Of a stretch of DNA of 33,637 nt, positions 1-9,759 are shown piece after piece; the first letter of the stretch is position 1, and every line of letters starts with the position of its first letter. The position numbers and the translations under genes were made by a program. Below the pieces are notes generated by a model. That model saw only the letters and a list, made by a program, of their open reading frames with translations. It did not search any database and was not told the DNA's origin. This DNA comes from Anaerolineae bacterium (GTDB taxonomy: Bacteria; Chloroflexota; Anaerolineae; JAADDB01), in the NCBI GenBank assembly GCA_015486845.1, contig WFQU01000117.1:1-33637 (forward strand), read 5' to 3'.

Positions 1-320
1 CAACGCAGGCTGCGCACGCCGATAAAAAATCAGGCCCCCTTTAAGAAGTTCAACTTCTTTAAGAAGTTGAACTTCTAATCGACGGCGTTCTCCGCCCAAG
101 CGCACGGGGGGCAAATCCCCGTGCTACGTCGCCAAGAAGCCCCCTGAAAGGGGGCTGGTGTTGAACAGCCCCTTGGTAGAGGACGCTACCTTGACGTACC
201 CCGCCGCTGCACCGGCATCAAGGCTTTAGCCGGTGGTAGACCCACCAACCCGCCTAAAGGCTCGACGCCGGCCGCATTATTTTCATCCGTTGTGGTGCGC
301 CGCAGGCTCATGTCAAATCT
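1..320 (-). repeat. Repeat cluster downstream of clpB (palindrome A, REP-like hairpins, B module)
   Basis: AGAAGTTCAACTTCTTTAAGAAGTTGAACTTCT (44-76), CGGCATCAAGGCTTTAG...CTAAAGGCTCGACGCCG (213-270), ATTTTCATCCGTTGTGGTGCGCCGCAGGCTCAT (279-311). Related sequences occur inverted at 33338-33465. Confidence 0.8.
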
Positions 321-350
321 ATGGCTATGACCAGCACCGGCTCGGCGCCG

Positions 351-2987
351 TTAGTTTTCGTCCACCACTTCGGCTTCCACGACCGGGGTAAACGTGTAAC
401 CTCCGTCGCCGTAACCTACTTCGACATGGTCGCCGTCGCGAATCTCGCCTTGTAGGATTTCCATTGCCAATGGATCTTGGATGCGATGCTGGATCACCCG
501 CTTTAACGGCCGGGCACCGTAAACCGGATCATATCCTTCTTGCACCAACGCCCGCTTCGCTTCCTCCGTCAGCTCGATGCTGATATGTCGCTGGGCCAGT
601 AAATCCCGCAGCCGCCGCATCTGGATGTCCACAATTTCCATCAGATCGGCCATGGTCAATGGCTGGAAGACGATAATCTCGTCCACCCGGTTCAGAAACT
701 CTGGCCGGAAACTCTGCCGCAGTGCCTGCAACGCTTGTTGCTTCGCTTTCTCGAACAGCTCTCGAAATGTTTTCTCGTCCACACCCTCCGGCAAGTTAGC
801 CAGATACTGACTGCCCACGTTGCTGGTCATGATAACGACACTGTTCTTGAAATCCACCGTGTGCCCTTTGCCATCGGTGAGCCGGCCATCGTCCAGCACT
901 TGCAACAGAACATTGAAGACCTCCAAATGCGCCTTCTCGATCTCGTCGAAAAGCAGTACGCTGTAAGGACGGCGCCGCACTGCTTCCGTCAATTGGCCGC
1001 CTGCTTCGTATCCCACGTAGCCCGGCGGTGCGCCAATCAACCGGCTTACCGTGTGTCGCTCCTGATACTCGCTCATATCGATGCGCACCATCGCGTCTTC
1101 ATCGTCGAAGAGAAACTCCGCCAAAGCGCGAGCCAACTCTGTCTTGCCGACGCCGGTAGGTCCCAGAAAGATGAAACTGCCGATGGGTCGATTTGGATCC
1201 TGCAGGCCGGCCCGGGCCCGGCGCACCGCGTTGGCCACCGCTCGGATAGCGTCGTCCTGCCCGACCACCCTCTGGTGCAACCGTGCTTCCATCTGTACCA
1301 GTTTTTCCACTTCACCTTCCAGTAGCCTGCTTACCGGTATGCCGGTCCACTCGCTGACAATCCTGGCGATATCCTCGGCATCCACTTCCTCTTTCAGCAA
1401 GCTTCCTTTGGCCTGCAATTGCTGTAGCCTGGCCAACGCTTCCTCGCGTTTACTCTCCAGCTCCCGCAAAGTGCCGTAGCGCAGCTCCGCCGCTTTGCCC
1501 AAATCCGCCTGCCGTTCTGCCTCGGCAATCTGATGGCGCACTTGCTCGATCTGTTTTTTGATCTGGCGCAGCGCCATGATTGCCTCCCGTTCCGCCTGCC
1601 AGCGGGCTGTGAGCTGTTTGCTTTCATCTTGCAAATTGGCTAATTCGCTTTCGATTTTGGTCAGCCGCTCTTTGGAAGCCGCATCCTTCTCTTTTTTCAG
1701 CGCTTCTCGCTCGATTTCTAACTGCATAATCTGGCGGTCGACGTTATCCAAATCCGCCGGTTTGGAATCGATTTCCATGCGCAGCCGGGCTGCGGCTTCG
1801 TCAATGAGATCGATGGCTTTGTCCGGCAAGAAGCGGTCGCTGATGTAACGATGGCTCAACGTGGCCGCGGCAATGACGGCGCTATCGGTGATGCGCACAC
1901 CGTGATGTACTTCGTAGCGCTCTTCCAAGCCTCGCAAAATGCTGATGGTATCCTCCACGCTGGGCTCGCCCACATAAACCGGCTGGAAGCGCCGCTCGAG
2001 GGCCGCGTCTTTCTCGAGGTAATGCCGGTATTCGTCTACGGTAGTCGCCCCGATGGTGTGCAGTTCGCCCCGAGCCAGCATCGGCTTGAGCATGTTGCCG
2101 GCGTCCATGGATCCCTCTGCTTTGCCCGCCCCGACCACGGTGTGCAGTTCGTCGATGAAGAGAATGACCTGCCCTTCCGACTCTTTTACTTCTTTGAGTA
2201 CCGCTTTGAGCCGCTCTTCGAACTCGCCGCGGTATTTGGCGCCGGCGACCAGCGAGCCCATGTCCAGCGCGACGATGCGCTTTTCCTTCAATCCCTCGGG
2301 CACGTCGCCGCGCACGATGCGCTGGGCTAATCCTTCCACGATAGCCGTTTTGCCCACGCCGGGGTCGCCGATGAGCACCGGATTGTTTTTGGTGCGCCGA
2401 CTGAGGATCTGAATTACCCGGCGAATCTCGTCATCACGGCCGATGACCGGGTCCAGCTTGCCTTGCTTGGCCATCTGAGTCAGGTCGCGCCCGTATTTCT
2501 CCAAGGCCTGGTACTGCGCCTCCGGATTTTGATTTGTCACGCGCTGGCTGCCGCGGATGTTAGCTAAGGTCTGCAAAATAGTGTTGTAGTCCACGCCATG
2601 GCGGGCCAGCAATTCCTTAATGGCGCCTGCGTTGGGCTCGGTCATGGCCATCAAGATGTGTTCCGTGGAAACGTATTCATCTTTCATGCTGCCTGCCAAC
2701 TTTTCCGCCTCTTCCAAAAGGGCGTTCAGCGCCTGCGAAAGACCCACTTGCGCCGCCGCGCCGTAGGAACGGGGCCGTCGGCTCAGTTCTTGCTCCAAAT
2801 CTTGTACCAACATGTCCGTGGCACTGCCCATGCGCGCCAGAATGGCCGGCACCACGCCGCCTTCTTGTTGCAATAAAGCCAAAAGCATGTGCTCCGGCCA
2901 GATTTCGGGGTGATTGTATTCCCCTGCTAAATGTTGTGCTTCCAAAACAGCTTCCTGGGCTTTTTGGGTAAATTTATCTAAACGCAT
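351..2987 (-). CDS. clpB: ATP-dependent chaperone ClpB (Hsp100 disaggregase)
   Basis: 878-aa ORF; Clp N domain ([14 protein letters not shown]), two Walker A motifs ([16 protein letters not shown]), coiled-coil middle domain; AAGGAGG RBS upstream of ATG. Confidence 0.97.
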   Translation of the reverse strand: MRLDKFTQKAQEAVLEAQHLAGEYNHPEIWPEHMLLALLQQEGGVVPAILARMGSATDMLVQDLEQELSRRPRSYGAAAQVGLSQALNALLEEAEKLAGSMKDEYVSTEHILMAMTEPNAGAIKELLARHGVDYNTILQTLANIRGSQRVTNQNPEAQYQALEKYGRDLTQMAKQGKLDPVIGRDDEIRRVIQILSRRTKNNPVLIGDPGVGKTAIVEGLAQRIVRGDVPEGLKEKRIVALDMGSLVAGAKYRGEFEERLKAVLKEVKESEGQVILFIDELHTVVGAGKAEGSMDAGNMLKPMLARGELHTIGATTVDEYRHYLEKDAALERRFQPVYVGEPSVEDTISILRGLEERYEVHHGVRITDSAVIAAATLSHRYISDRFLPDKAIDLIDEAAARLRMEIDSKPADLDNVDRQIMQLEIEREALKKEKDAASKERLTKIESELANLQDESKQLTARWQAEREAIMALRQIKKQIEQVRHQIAEAERQADLGKAAELRYGTLRELESKREEALARLQQLQAKGSLLKEEVDAEDIARIVSEWTGIPVSRLLEGEVEKLVQMEARLHQRVVGQDDAIRAVANAVRRARAGLQDPNRPIGSFIFLGPTGVGKTELARALAEFLFDDEDAMVRIDMSEYQERHTVSRLIGAPPGYVGYEAGGQLTEAVRRRPYSVLLFDEIEKAHLEVFNVLLQVLDDGRLTDGKGHTVDFKNSVVIMTSNVGSQYLANLPEGVDEKTFRELFEKAKQQALQALRQSFRPEFLNRVDEIIVFQPLTMADLMEIVDIQMRRLRDLLAQRHISIELTEEAKRALVQEGYDPVYGARPLKRVIQHRIQDPLAMEILQGEIRDGDHVEVGYGDGGYTFTPVVEAEVVDEN

Positions 2988-3125
2988 TGCGTTGCCTCCT
3001 TATTTTTGATCCCTGCCTAAATGCTTCACGATGCTTTCACTTTAGTCTAACCGTGTTAGACGATACTATGTAGGGTGTTAGCATTCTGTTAGTTTTTGAG
3101 GCGTAACTGCTTTGCTCTGGCCCAA

Positions 3126-3200
3126 TAGAACGCTGATTACGCAGATATCCGCAGATGGATCAGAAAAGATCAGTGAAAATCAACGTTATCTGCGTCTAAT
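3126..3200. repeat. R1-type dispersed repeat (GAACGCTGATTACGCAGATATCCGCAGATGGATCAG...)
   Basis: Shares the AGAACGC(T/A)GAT / ATCTGCG words with 16814, 19826, 25772, 33367 and 33468 regions. Confidence 0.55.
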
Positions 3201-3525
3201 TCTAAGTAATCGTCTAAAAAACAGTTCCTGTTTTATTGTGGTCTCTTCAAGGGGAAACGGGAGGTGAATTCTGGATAGGGGCTATATCCGGATGGTCTGA
3301 TAATGAGGAATTTCCATGCGCTGTGGTGCCCTATAGGCCTATGGCAACCCTCCCCGCTATGGGAAAGAGCATAGCCGCACCATAATCTTTCTGGCTGATG
3401 GCTGCAATGTTCTGAACGCCACGATTACTATCTGTCAACAAATAAGGCACCGTTTGTCCGAGTTTGGCTATAATAGTTGTGGTATTGAACGATAAACAGG
3501 GAAGCCTCCTACACTCCTATGCGTG

Positions 3526-3599
3526 CTGTCATTGCCAGGGAAGCAATTGCCCTCATGGATGTTGACGATTGCTTCCCTTTTCTCAACGACAATGAGCAG
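3526..3599. repeat. MITE-like nested inverted repeat
   Basis: CTGTCATTG...GGGAAGCAATTG(...)CGATTGCTTCCC...CAATGAGCAG; inner arms match 11/12 and outer arms are also complementary. Confidence 0.65.
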
Positions 3600-3748
3600 A
3601 TCAGTGATGTCGCCGTTCCCCCCTGATGCGTCCGAAACGGTATACCGCGTTGCGCTTCTATGCACACGCTAACGACTGAAAGTCGTATCCAGACGGCGTC
3701 CGTGTTTCCAACAGATTATTGTGGCCGGCTTGGTAAGCCTGGATAGAA

Positions 3749-5485
3749 TCAGCCCTGCTTGGATTGCGGCAACGACCGCAAATAGCGGCGCACCTCTTCT
3801 GGTTCGCTCAGCTTGAGCACTTCCGTGCTGATTTTCTGGGCATCTTCATAGCGCCATTGGCGGATCTGCGCTTTCACAGCGGGAATGGACGGAGGCGCCA
3901 TGCTTAGTTCGTCGACGCCCAAGCCCAGCAACAATGGTGCCGCCAAGGCATCACCGGCCAATTCGCCGCAGATGCCTACCCAAATGCCGGCGGCGTGTGC
4001 AGCGATCACCACTTGTTGGATGAGCCGCAGCACGGCCGGATGCATAGCATCCGCCATTTTGCCGATTTCTGGGTGTGTGCGATCCGCAGCCATGGTGTAT
4101 TGCGAAAGATCATTCGTGCCGATGCTAAAAAAGTCGATTTCGGGTGCTAAGACATCTGCTAAGACCGCAGCAGCTGGTATTTCTACCATGATGCCCACTT
4201 CGACATCCTGGGCGTAAGGTAAGCCCTGCTTTTCCAGCGCCTGGCGGGCTTCCGCCAAATACTTTTTTGCTGCGCGGACTTCGTCCAAAGCGGCTACCAT
4301 AGGGAACATAATTTTGATGCCGGTGCTATTGGCGCCGGCCCTGAGGATCGCTTTCAGTTGCGTGACGAATAGATCCGGGTTGGCCAAAGAGAGTCGAATC
4401 CCTCGTTTGCCCAGAAAGGGGTTGGCCTCGGCGGGCAGGCGCAGATAAGGCAACGGTTTGTCACCCCCGATGTCCACCGTGCGGAAAATGATCGGCCGTC
4501 CGGCCATTACTTCCAAGTAAGGCCGGTATGCCTCGACTTGCTCTGCTTCGTCCGGCGGCGTGTCACGCTGCATGTAAAGGAACTCGGTGCGCAGCAAGCC
4601 AACACCCTCGGCGCCGAGCTGTACGGCTTGTTCCGCTTCTACTCGTCCATTGCCACCCAAATTAGCGCCTATTTCGATGGTGCGGCCATCTGGCGTTTGG
4701 GCTGGCTGTTGGCCAGCGCGGCGCGAAGCCTCCTGTTCGACCCGGTCACGCTCCATAGCGGCGCGGTAGCGAGCCAACGTTTCTGCTGAGGGATCGAGGT
4801 AAACAAGCCCCGCTTTGCCGTCTAAGAGCATTGCATCGCCAGTGTGTACGGCGTCCAAGAAAGCTGCTGGCATGCCGACTACCGCCGGTATGCCTAATCC
4901 GCGGGCCAAAATGGCAACGTGGGAAGTCTGGTTTCCTTGCACGGTGCAGAAACCCAACGTCAGTTCTTTGGGCAAGAGAATCGTTTGGGACGGGGTGAGG
5001 TTCTCGGCTACGATGATGGATGGTTGGTCCGGCTCATTGACATCTGTTGAGCGGCGGGTCAAAATGCGCAGAACCCTTTGTCCCACATCACGTAAATCGA
5101 CGGCCCGGGCGCTGAAAATGGGGTCGTTGAGGGTTTCTAACAAAGCAGCTTGTTGTTCGAAAGCAGCTTGCCACGCTTTTGGCGCGCTTTCCCCCTGTTC
5201 GATGGCGGTGTCCACTTGCTGCAGAAGCGTCGGATCGGATAAAAACATCTCGTGCGCTTCGAAAATAGCTGCTTTTTCTTTACCTAAACGTTGCAGCGCT
5301 TTTTCGTGCAATTGATGGATTTCTGTGTGCGCAGTGGCTAACGCTTGCTGGAGCCGTTCTTTTTCTTCCGCTGGGGATGCCGTAACGTTGGTCTCTGCGA
5401 TGTCAACGACCTGTGCCAGCACAAACGCTGGCGCGATAGCAATCCCTTTTGAAGTGGGATTGCCGTGAAAAAGTTTCTCTGTCAT
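3749..5485 (-). CDS. ptsI: Phosphoenolpyruvate-protein phosphotransferase (PTS Enzyme I)
   Basis: 578 aa; phospho-His motif GNQTSHVAILARGLGIPAVVG and C-terminal PEP-binding motifs (GIGTNDLSQY-like SIGTNDLSQYTMAADR, GICGELAGD). Confidence 0.96.
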   Translation of the reverse strand: MTEKLFHGNPTSKGIAIAPAFVLAQVVDIAETNVTASPAEEKERLQQALATAHTEIHQLHEKALQRLGKEKAAIFEAHEMFLSDPTLLQQVDTAIEQGESAPKAWQAAFEQQAALLETLNDPIFSARAVDLRDVGQRVLRILTRRSTDVNEPDQPSIIVAENLTPSQTILLPKELTLGFCTVQGNQTSHVAILARGLGIPAVVGMPAAFLDAVHTGDAMLLDGKAGLVYLDPSAETLARYRAAMERDRVEQEASRRAGQQPAQTPDGRTIEIGANLGGNGRVEAEQAVQLGAEGVGLLRTEFLYMQRDTPPDEAEQVEAYRPYLEVMAGRPIIFRTVDIGGDKPLPYLRLPAEANPFLGKRGIRLSLANPDLFVTQLKAILRAGANSTGIKIMFPMVAALDEVRAAKKYLAEARQALEKQGLPYAQDVEVGIMVEIPAAAVLADVLAPEIDFFSIGTNDLSQYTMAADRTHPEIGKMADAMHPAVLRLIQQVVIAAHAAGIWVGICGELAGDALAAPLLLGLGVDELSMAPPSIPAVKAQIRQWRYEDAQKISTEVLKLSEPEEVRRYLRSLPQSKQG

Positions 5486-5496
5486 AAGTATCGTCC

Positions 5497-6465
5497 TTAT
5501 AAATCATTGTCCGCCAATTCCAAAACACGGGCGGCGGCATCACTATCGGTAATCAAGCAGTCAATGACATGACTGCGCAAAGCGCCCCAGATGGCAGAGG
5601 CTTTTTCTCTTCCCCCGGCGACGCCGATAACCAGCGGAATACGGTGTAGTGCCTGCCAGGAAACGCCAATAAGCCGATGGTGGATATCCAGATCCAGAAG
5701 CTGGCCTTGGGTATCGTAGAAATAGCCACAAACATCCCCGACACCACCCCGTTCTTTGATGGCTTGGAGATCTTTCTCGGTAAGGTGCTTAGCTTGAAAT
5801 AAGCTGGAAAGCGTGGGAGGCCAGACGCCGCCGATGCCAACCAGGGCAATGTCGGATTTAGCAGCCAGTTCTATGGTTTCCTGAATAACGGGCTGCCGCA
5901 CGATGGCGTCATGGGAAGCAACGTCGCTGGCCAGCAACGGTGCGGGCAAGTATTTGTATTTGCCGCAGAGCGTTTGGGCTAACCAGCGGGTCAGGTCTGG
6001 GCCGTCTAAGATAGGGTTGACGGAGCCTGCCGTGCCGACCAGTTGTACTACGGTTACCCGCTTTTGCCGGGCAGTGCGCAGGGCACTGACAACTTGGTAC
6101 ACGCCGGTGCTCCAGGAGATGCCTAGAATCATGTTGCTCTTGAGTAGATTCATCAGCCGGTTAGCAGCTAAAACGCCTAAGCCTTGGATAATTTGGGCAT
6201 AGCCCCTGTTCTCCGACGCCATAACTAAAGCTTCTTTGATAGCGAAACGGCGTTCTATGGCAGTCTGAAGTTGGCCCACTTCACTCCAGACACCGCGAAT
6301 ACGAATGTCAACGATACCGAGCTCGCGCGCTTCTGCCAGCCAGCGGGAAATCTGTGAGCGCGAGACACGCATCTGGGCAGAGATATTGGCCTGGGTGAGG
6401 TTTTCCATGTAATATAATTGGGCAACTTTGGCCAATTTCAGTAAATGAGGGTCCCTGGTTGACAT
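5497..6465 (-). CDS. SorC/DeoR-type sugar-binding transcriptional regulator
   Basis: 322 aa; N-terminal HTH (LTQANISAQMRVSRSQISRWLAEARELGIVDIRI) followed by a SorC-type sugar-phosphate-binding domain; starts 186 nt after HPr and ends 11 nt before ptsI. Confidence 0.9.
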   Translation of the reverse strand: MSTRDPHLLKLAKVAQLYYMENLTQANISAQMRVSRSQISRWLAEARELGIVDIRIRGVWSEVGQLQTAIERRFAIKEALVMASENRGYAQIIQGLGVLAANRLMNLLKSNMILGISWSTGVYQVVSALRTARQKRVTVVQLVGTAGSVNPILDGPDLTRWLAQTLCGKYKYLPAPLLASDVASHDAIVRQPVIQETIELAAKSDIALVGIGGVWPPTLSSLFQAKHLTEKDLQAIKERGGVGDVCGYFYDTQGQLLDLDIHHRLIGVSWQALHRIPLVIGVAGGREKASAIWGALRSHVIDCLITDSDAAARVLELADNDL

Positions 6466-6651
6466 TTTGTGTCTTGCTTTCCCGAACTTATATCATGGGC
6501 GTTGGTTTTCTGCTTCGGCAAAGATAGTAGTAAGTCTGTACATAGTTGATGCAGCCTTTTTCCGATCTTTTTTTCTGTTAACGGACATTAGCCAATTATT
6601 CCGATCCGAGCACCGCCGGCGCCCAGCAAAGAAATCTGTCGATTGCCGGTA

Positions 6652-6945
6652 TTACTCACCAAAATTATTGGCGACTAAAGCTGAGAGCGCTTGGATAGCT
6701 TCTTCTGCATCATCTCCTGCAGCTTCTACCTCTATATCGTGCCCCTTTTTCACGCCAATGGTCATGATGCCTAAGATGCTTTTAGCATCCACGAAGGGGG
6801 TGCCGCGTGTGAGATTGCGCACGCGGACGGCGGCCCCGAAGTTAGCAGCCGTCTGTACGAATAATGCCGCCGGCCTGGCGTGTAACCCGGCCGGATTGTC
6901 AATGGTTAATTTCGCTGAAACGATAGTTGCCGTGACTGTGTCCAT
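6652..6945 (-). CDS. ptsH: HPr phosphocarrier protein
   Basis: 97 aa; NPAGLHARPAALFVQ (phospho-His) and DAKSILGIMTIGVKKG (region of regulatory Ser46). Confidence 0.94.
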   Translation of the reverse strand: MDTVTATIVSAKLTIDNPAGLHARPAALFVQTAANFGAAVRVRNLTRGTPFVDAKSILGIMTIGVKKGHDIEVEAAGDDAEEAIQALSALVANNFGE

Positions 6946-6949
6946 AATT

Positions 6950-7345
6950 TTATAGTATCTTCCTCATATTACTTGCAGCTTCGGCAGCAGTGTTGACCGC
7001 CTCGAGGCTGTGTCCTAAAGAAGCCTCTACGGCAGCGACGATAGCGCCCTCGACTAATGGTGCTTCGCTCATTTTAATATTCTGCTGTTGTTCTTCCGTT
7101 AACATCTCTATAGCCATCTGCGTACTCATCACTGCGCTGCCTAAATCCAGCAGCACTAATACCCCGTCAGGGGCATAAGCTTTTTGCAAGGCAGTAAAAA
7201 TACGCTCTGCATTCGTCCCCATAGTTTGGTCATCGACGCCGCCAGCGGCAGCGATTAGCACACGTTTTTGGCTCATTTGTTCGGCCATTTCTTTGACGCC
7301 GACTGCGACTTTGGCGCTATGGGATACGATGACAATACCTACCAT
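6950..7345 (-). CDS. dhaM: PTS-dependent dihydroxyacetone kinase phosphotransferase subunit DhaM (EIIA-Man-like single domain)
   Basis: 131 aa; GIVIVSHS active-site His, LLDLGSAVMSTQMAIEML, APLVEGAIVAAVEASLG signatures; 4-nt gap to HPr start. Confidence 0.93.
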   Translation of the reverse strand: MVGIVIVSHSAKVAVGVKEMAEQMSQKRVLIAAAGGVDDQTMGTNAERIFTALQKAYAPDGVLVLLDLGSAVMSTQMAIEMLTEEQQQNIKMSEAPLVEGAIVAAVEASLGHSLEAVNTAAEAASNMRKIL

Positions 7346-8004
7346 TTATGGATCTCCTTTGTTGCTAGGCAGTGGGGGCAATTTTTGACTTCGTGAATTG
7401 CTCCTGCTGCCGGAATGTTGTTGTCTGTGGACGATTCTTTGTAGCCTACTGTACCGCATGCGCAAGCATACCAACCGTCCGGTGCCTTGTCAAAATCGAA
7501 CCGCTTTAATGTGAGATCAATCTCTTCGCTGTCCATGTGCCAACGGGCATTGGTGAAAAGGCGTTGTGCGCCGATGCTGGTTAGTTTTTGGTAGTAGGTG
7601 GCGAAATGCTGGCAGTGTCTCATCAACAAAACACCTACTGTGACATCCGCAGGGAATGGGAAATCCAGCGCATTGGCACAGATAACTTGTAAATTGCGCG
7701 GTAATTCCGTTCCGGCTTGTTGTAAGAAAGTGGCCACCAGTTCTGGAAAGACTTCGATAGCGTATACTCGTTTGACCCGTGGCGCTGCCGCCGCTGCCAG
7801 CCGGAAATCGCCGGCACCGATGTCCAAGAGCACATCGTCTGGGTGCAGCCGTTCCACGACAAACTTATAGATAGCATCGTCATACGGCGCAAACCACGCC
7901 TCCCAATCTTGCAAATCGTGCCGGCGTGAAAATACACCTAAGTCTAAGTCTTCCCTGAACTGGATGGCATCCTTTTCCCAATTAGTCACTTGCTGCGTAT
8001 CCAT
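7339..8004 (-). CDS. Class I SAM-dependent methyltransferase-like protein with C-terminal Cys-rich (Zn-ribbon-like) tail
   Basis: VLLDIGAGDFRLAAAAA SAM-binding motif I; C-terminal CACG...CPHC. Overlaps dhaM by 7 nt. Confidence 0.75.
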   Translation of the reverse strand: MDTQQVTNWEKDAIQFREDLDLGVFSRRHDLQDWEAWFAPYDDAIYKFVVERLHPDDVLLDIGAGDFRLAAAAAPRVKRVYAIEVFPELVATFLQQAGTELPRNLQVICANALDFPFPADVTVGVLLMRHCQHFATYYQKLTSIGAQRLFTNARWHMDSEEIDLTLKRFDFDKAPDGWYACACGTVGYKESSTDNNIPAAGAIHEVKNCPHCLATKEIHKW

Positions 8005-8267
8005 TTGATTAATGTGTAAGCAAAACCGAAAACCAGCCAGGTACTGAACAATACAATGGCCGTGACTCTAATTTGGGTTCCCCAACTAAGGTCTTTTGGT
8101 GCAGAATAGAGCAAAAGAGCCACTAACCCTATGCTGATTACAATCATCACTTTGATGCCGGCCCGAGGTGTGATGAGTGGTTGTAGTTCCACCTCTTTCG
8201 TTGGCTCTTCGGCTTTATCATTTGCTTCAACAGGCTGTACCAATTTATGCTTTTCCTTTTGCGCCAA
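7986..8267 (-). CDS. Small membrane protein with two predicted TM helices
   Basis: 93 aa; charged N-terminal ~40 aa followed by two hydrophobic segments; 15-nt gap from the SdhD-like gene and 19-nt overlap with the methyltransferase. Confidence 0.65.
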   Translation of the reverse strand: MAQKEKHKLVQPVEANDKAEEPTKEVELQPLITPRAGIKVMIVISIGLVALLLYSAPKDLSWGTQIRVTAIVLFSTWLVFGFAYTLIKWIRSK

Positions 8268-8282
8268 AACACCCTCTCTTTG

Positions 8283-8618
8283 TTACAAAATGGACACGAA
8301 TAGCCAAAGGCCATATGCGAACACTAACACGCCTATGATGGATAGTCCCCATGTCACAGACCGATCGGTTGACTTGGAAACACCAAAATCTAACACCAAC
8401 GCTCTGATTCCAGCCATAGCATGAAAAATCACTGAGGCTAAAAATAGAATTTCTATAACCAGGACGATGGGGTTAGAGAGATACTGTATGATGTCCTGGT
8501 AGGTCAAAAGACCGCCAGCCGCAAAATGGTTAACAATCATGTGTAGGGTGAGTAAAATTACCAGCAACAAGCCGGTAAGCGCTTGCCAAAGCCACGCTAA
8601 ACTTCCTCGTTGTGCCAT
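8283..8618 (-). CDS. Succinate dehydrogenase-type membrane anchor subunit (SdhD-like)
   Basis: Three hydrophobic segments with candidate heme His (LLTLHMIV, VIFHAMAGIRALVLD). ATG at 8618 has a purine-rich RBS; the ORF track extends to a TTG at 8636. Confidence 0.85.
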   Translation of the reverse strand: MAQRGSLAWLWQALTGLLLVILLTLHMIVNHFAAGGLLTYQDIIQYLSNPIVLVIEILFLASVIFHAMAGIRALVLDFGVSKSTDRSVTWGLSIIGVLVFAYGLWLFVSIL

Positions 8619-8632
8619 TTTTTCTCTCTCCC

Positions 8633-9037
8633 TCAATGAAACATCAAAATAGCCGCTATAAGCGACACGAAAACAGTTAGCACGATTACAGTCCAGAACA
8701 TGATTTTATGCTGTCTGACGCCTATGTTGAGTGCCATGAGCATGAGCCGTAAGCCGTTCAATCCGTGGTAGATGATGACGGCCACTAAACCTACCTCTAA
8801 CAAAATGAGGATAGGACTCTCCATGAACTGAACCATATTGTCATAAGCGGCGGCACCTTGGGTAAGCGTCCTCAAGACATAGAAATGCAAGAATAAATAG
8901 AGGACTAACAATATCCCCGTGAGACGATGCAACGCAAACGCCCAAGCACCTACACCTTTCTTAGTGACACTAAACCATCTCTCCCAATTCTTTTTGGGCA
9001 AGAGGGGCTCCGGTCTTTTATATTCTTCTGCCAACAT
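8633..9037 (-). CDS. Succinate dehydrogenase cytochrome b-type subunit (SdhC-like)
   Basis: 134 aa; FALHRLTGILLVLYLFLHFYVLRTL and IIYHGLNGLRLMLM SdhC-type motifs. Confidence 0.88.
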   Translation of the reverse strand: MLAEEYKRPEPLLPKKNWERWFSVTKKGVGAWAFALHRLTGILLVLYLFLHFYVLRTLTQGAAAYDNMVQFMESPILILLEVGLVAVIIYHGLNGLRLMLMALNIGVRQHKIMFWTVIVLTVFVSLIAAILMFH

Positions 9038-9049
9038 AATGCCCTCCTA

Positions 9050-9757
9050 TTAGAACAGATGTTTCAGTTTGTCGGAAATTAGATGCTGGCGCAGATACAT
9101 GATCATGCTGCCGGGATCTACGTCGTTAGGACACACTTCGCTGCACTCCATGGCCGAATGGCAACGCCAGCAACCTTCTGCGTTATCCACCATTTGCAAG
9201 ATGGCGGGAACATCCTGACCGCGTGGTTCTTGCACGACCCGCGCTGCCGCGGCTAAAGCGGCCGGTCCTAAATAGGCCGGATCTGTGGCCACAACCGGGC
9301 AAGCGGAAAGGCAAAGCCCGCATTCGAGACAGCTTTCGTAGCGTGTATAACTGCCGACTTCTTCCGATGGCTTTCCCTCTGGCAAGTACTCGCTTTGGCG
9401 TATTAACGGCATTTCCACGGGTGCGTATTTATTGAAAAACGGTTCCATACTCACAACAAGGTCGCTGACGAGCGGCGCATTGCGCAACGGCTCGACGGTC
9501 ACTTCGGTGGTGCCTAACGCCAGGACATTGGCCACACAGGCTAAGACTTCTTTGCCGTTGACCAACATGCCGCAGGTGCCGCAGGAACCGTGATGACAGG
9601 AATGCCGATAAGTCAAGGTCTCGTCATTGATCCGCAATTTCTCCAGCACGTCCAGCACTGACATTTGCTCGTCGACTTCGATCTTGAACGTATCATAGCG
9701 AGGTGGGTCGATGACCCCGGGCTTGTAGCGGAAAATCTTAAAGGTTACTTCAGTCAT
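9050..9757 (-). CDS. SdhB/FrdB-type iron-sulfur protein (2Fe-2S, 4Fe-4S, 3Fe-4S motifs)
   Basis: SCHHGSCGTCGMLVNGKEVLAC (2Fe-2S), CLECGLCLSACPV (4Fe-4S), CWRCHSAMECSEVCPNDVDP (SdhB third cluster). Start set at MTEVTFKIF (9757), 2 nt after the glpA stop; the longer ORF start at 9820 overlaps glpA. Confidence 0.94.
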   Translation of the reverse strand: MTEVTFKIFRYKPGVIDPPRYDTFKIEVDEQMSVLDVLEKLRINDETLTYRHSCHHGSCGTCGMLVNGKEVLACVANVLALGTTEVTVEPLRNAPLVSDLVVSMEPFFNKYAPVEMPLIRQSEYLPEGKPSEEVGSYTRYESCLECGLCLSACPVVATDPAYLGPAALAAAARVVQEPRGQDVPAILQMVDNAEGCWRCHSAMECSEVCPNDVDPGSMIMYLRQHLISDKLKHLF

Positions 9758-9759
9758 TT

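Noticed and set aside
735-1325. 196-aa plus-strand ORF inside clpB
   Set aside because: Antisense shadow of a strongly conserved clpB reading frame; no recognisable domain.
2988-3110. CIRCE (TTAGCACTC-N9-GAGTGCTAA) upstream of clpB
   Set aside because: The full sequence is absent; only CTAAC-type words and a different inverted repeat are present.
3468-3665. 65-aa minus-strand ORF between clpB and ptsI
   Set aside because: Spans the nested inverted-repeat element at 3526-3599; no domain or clear RBS.
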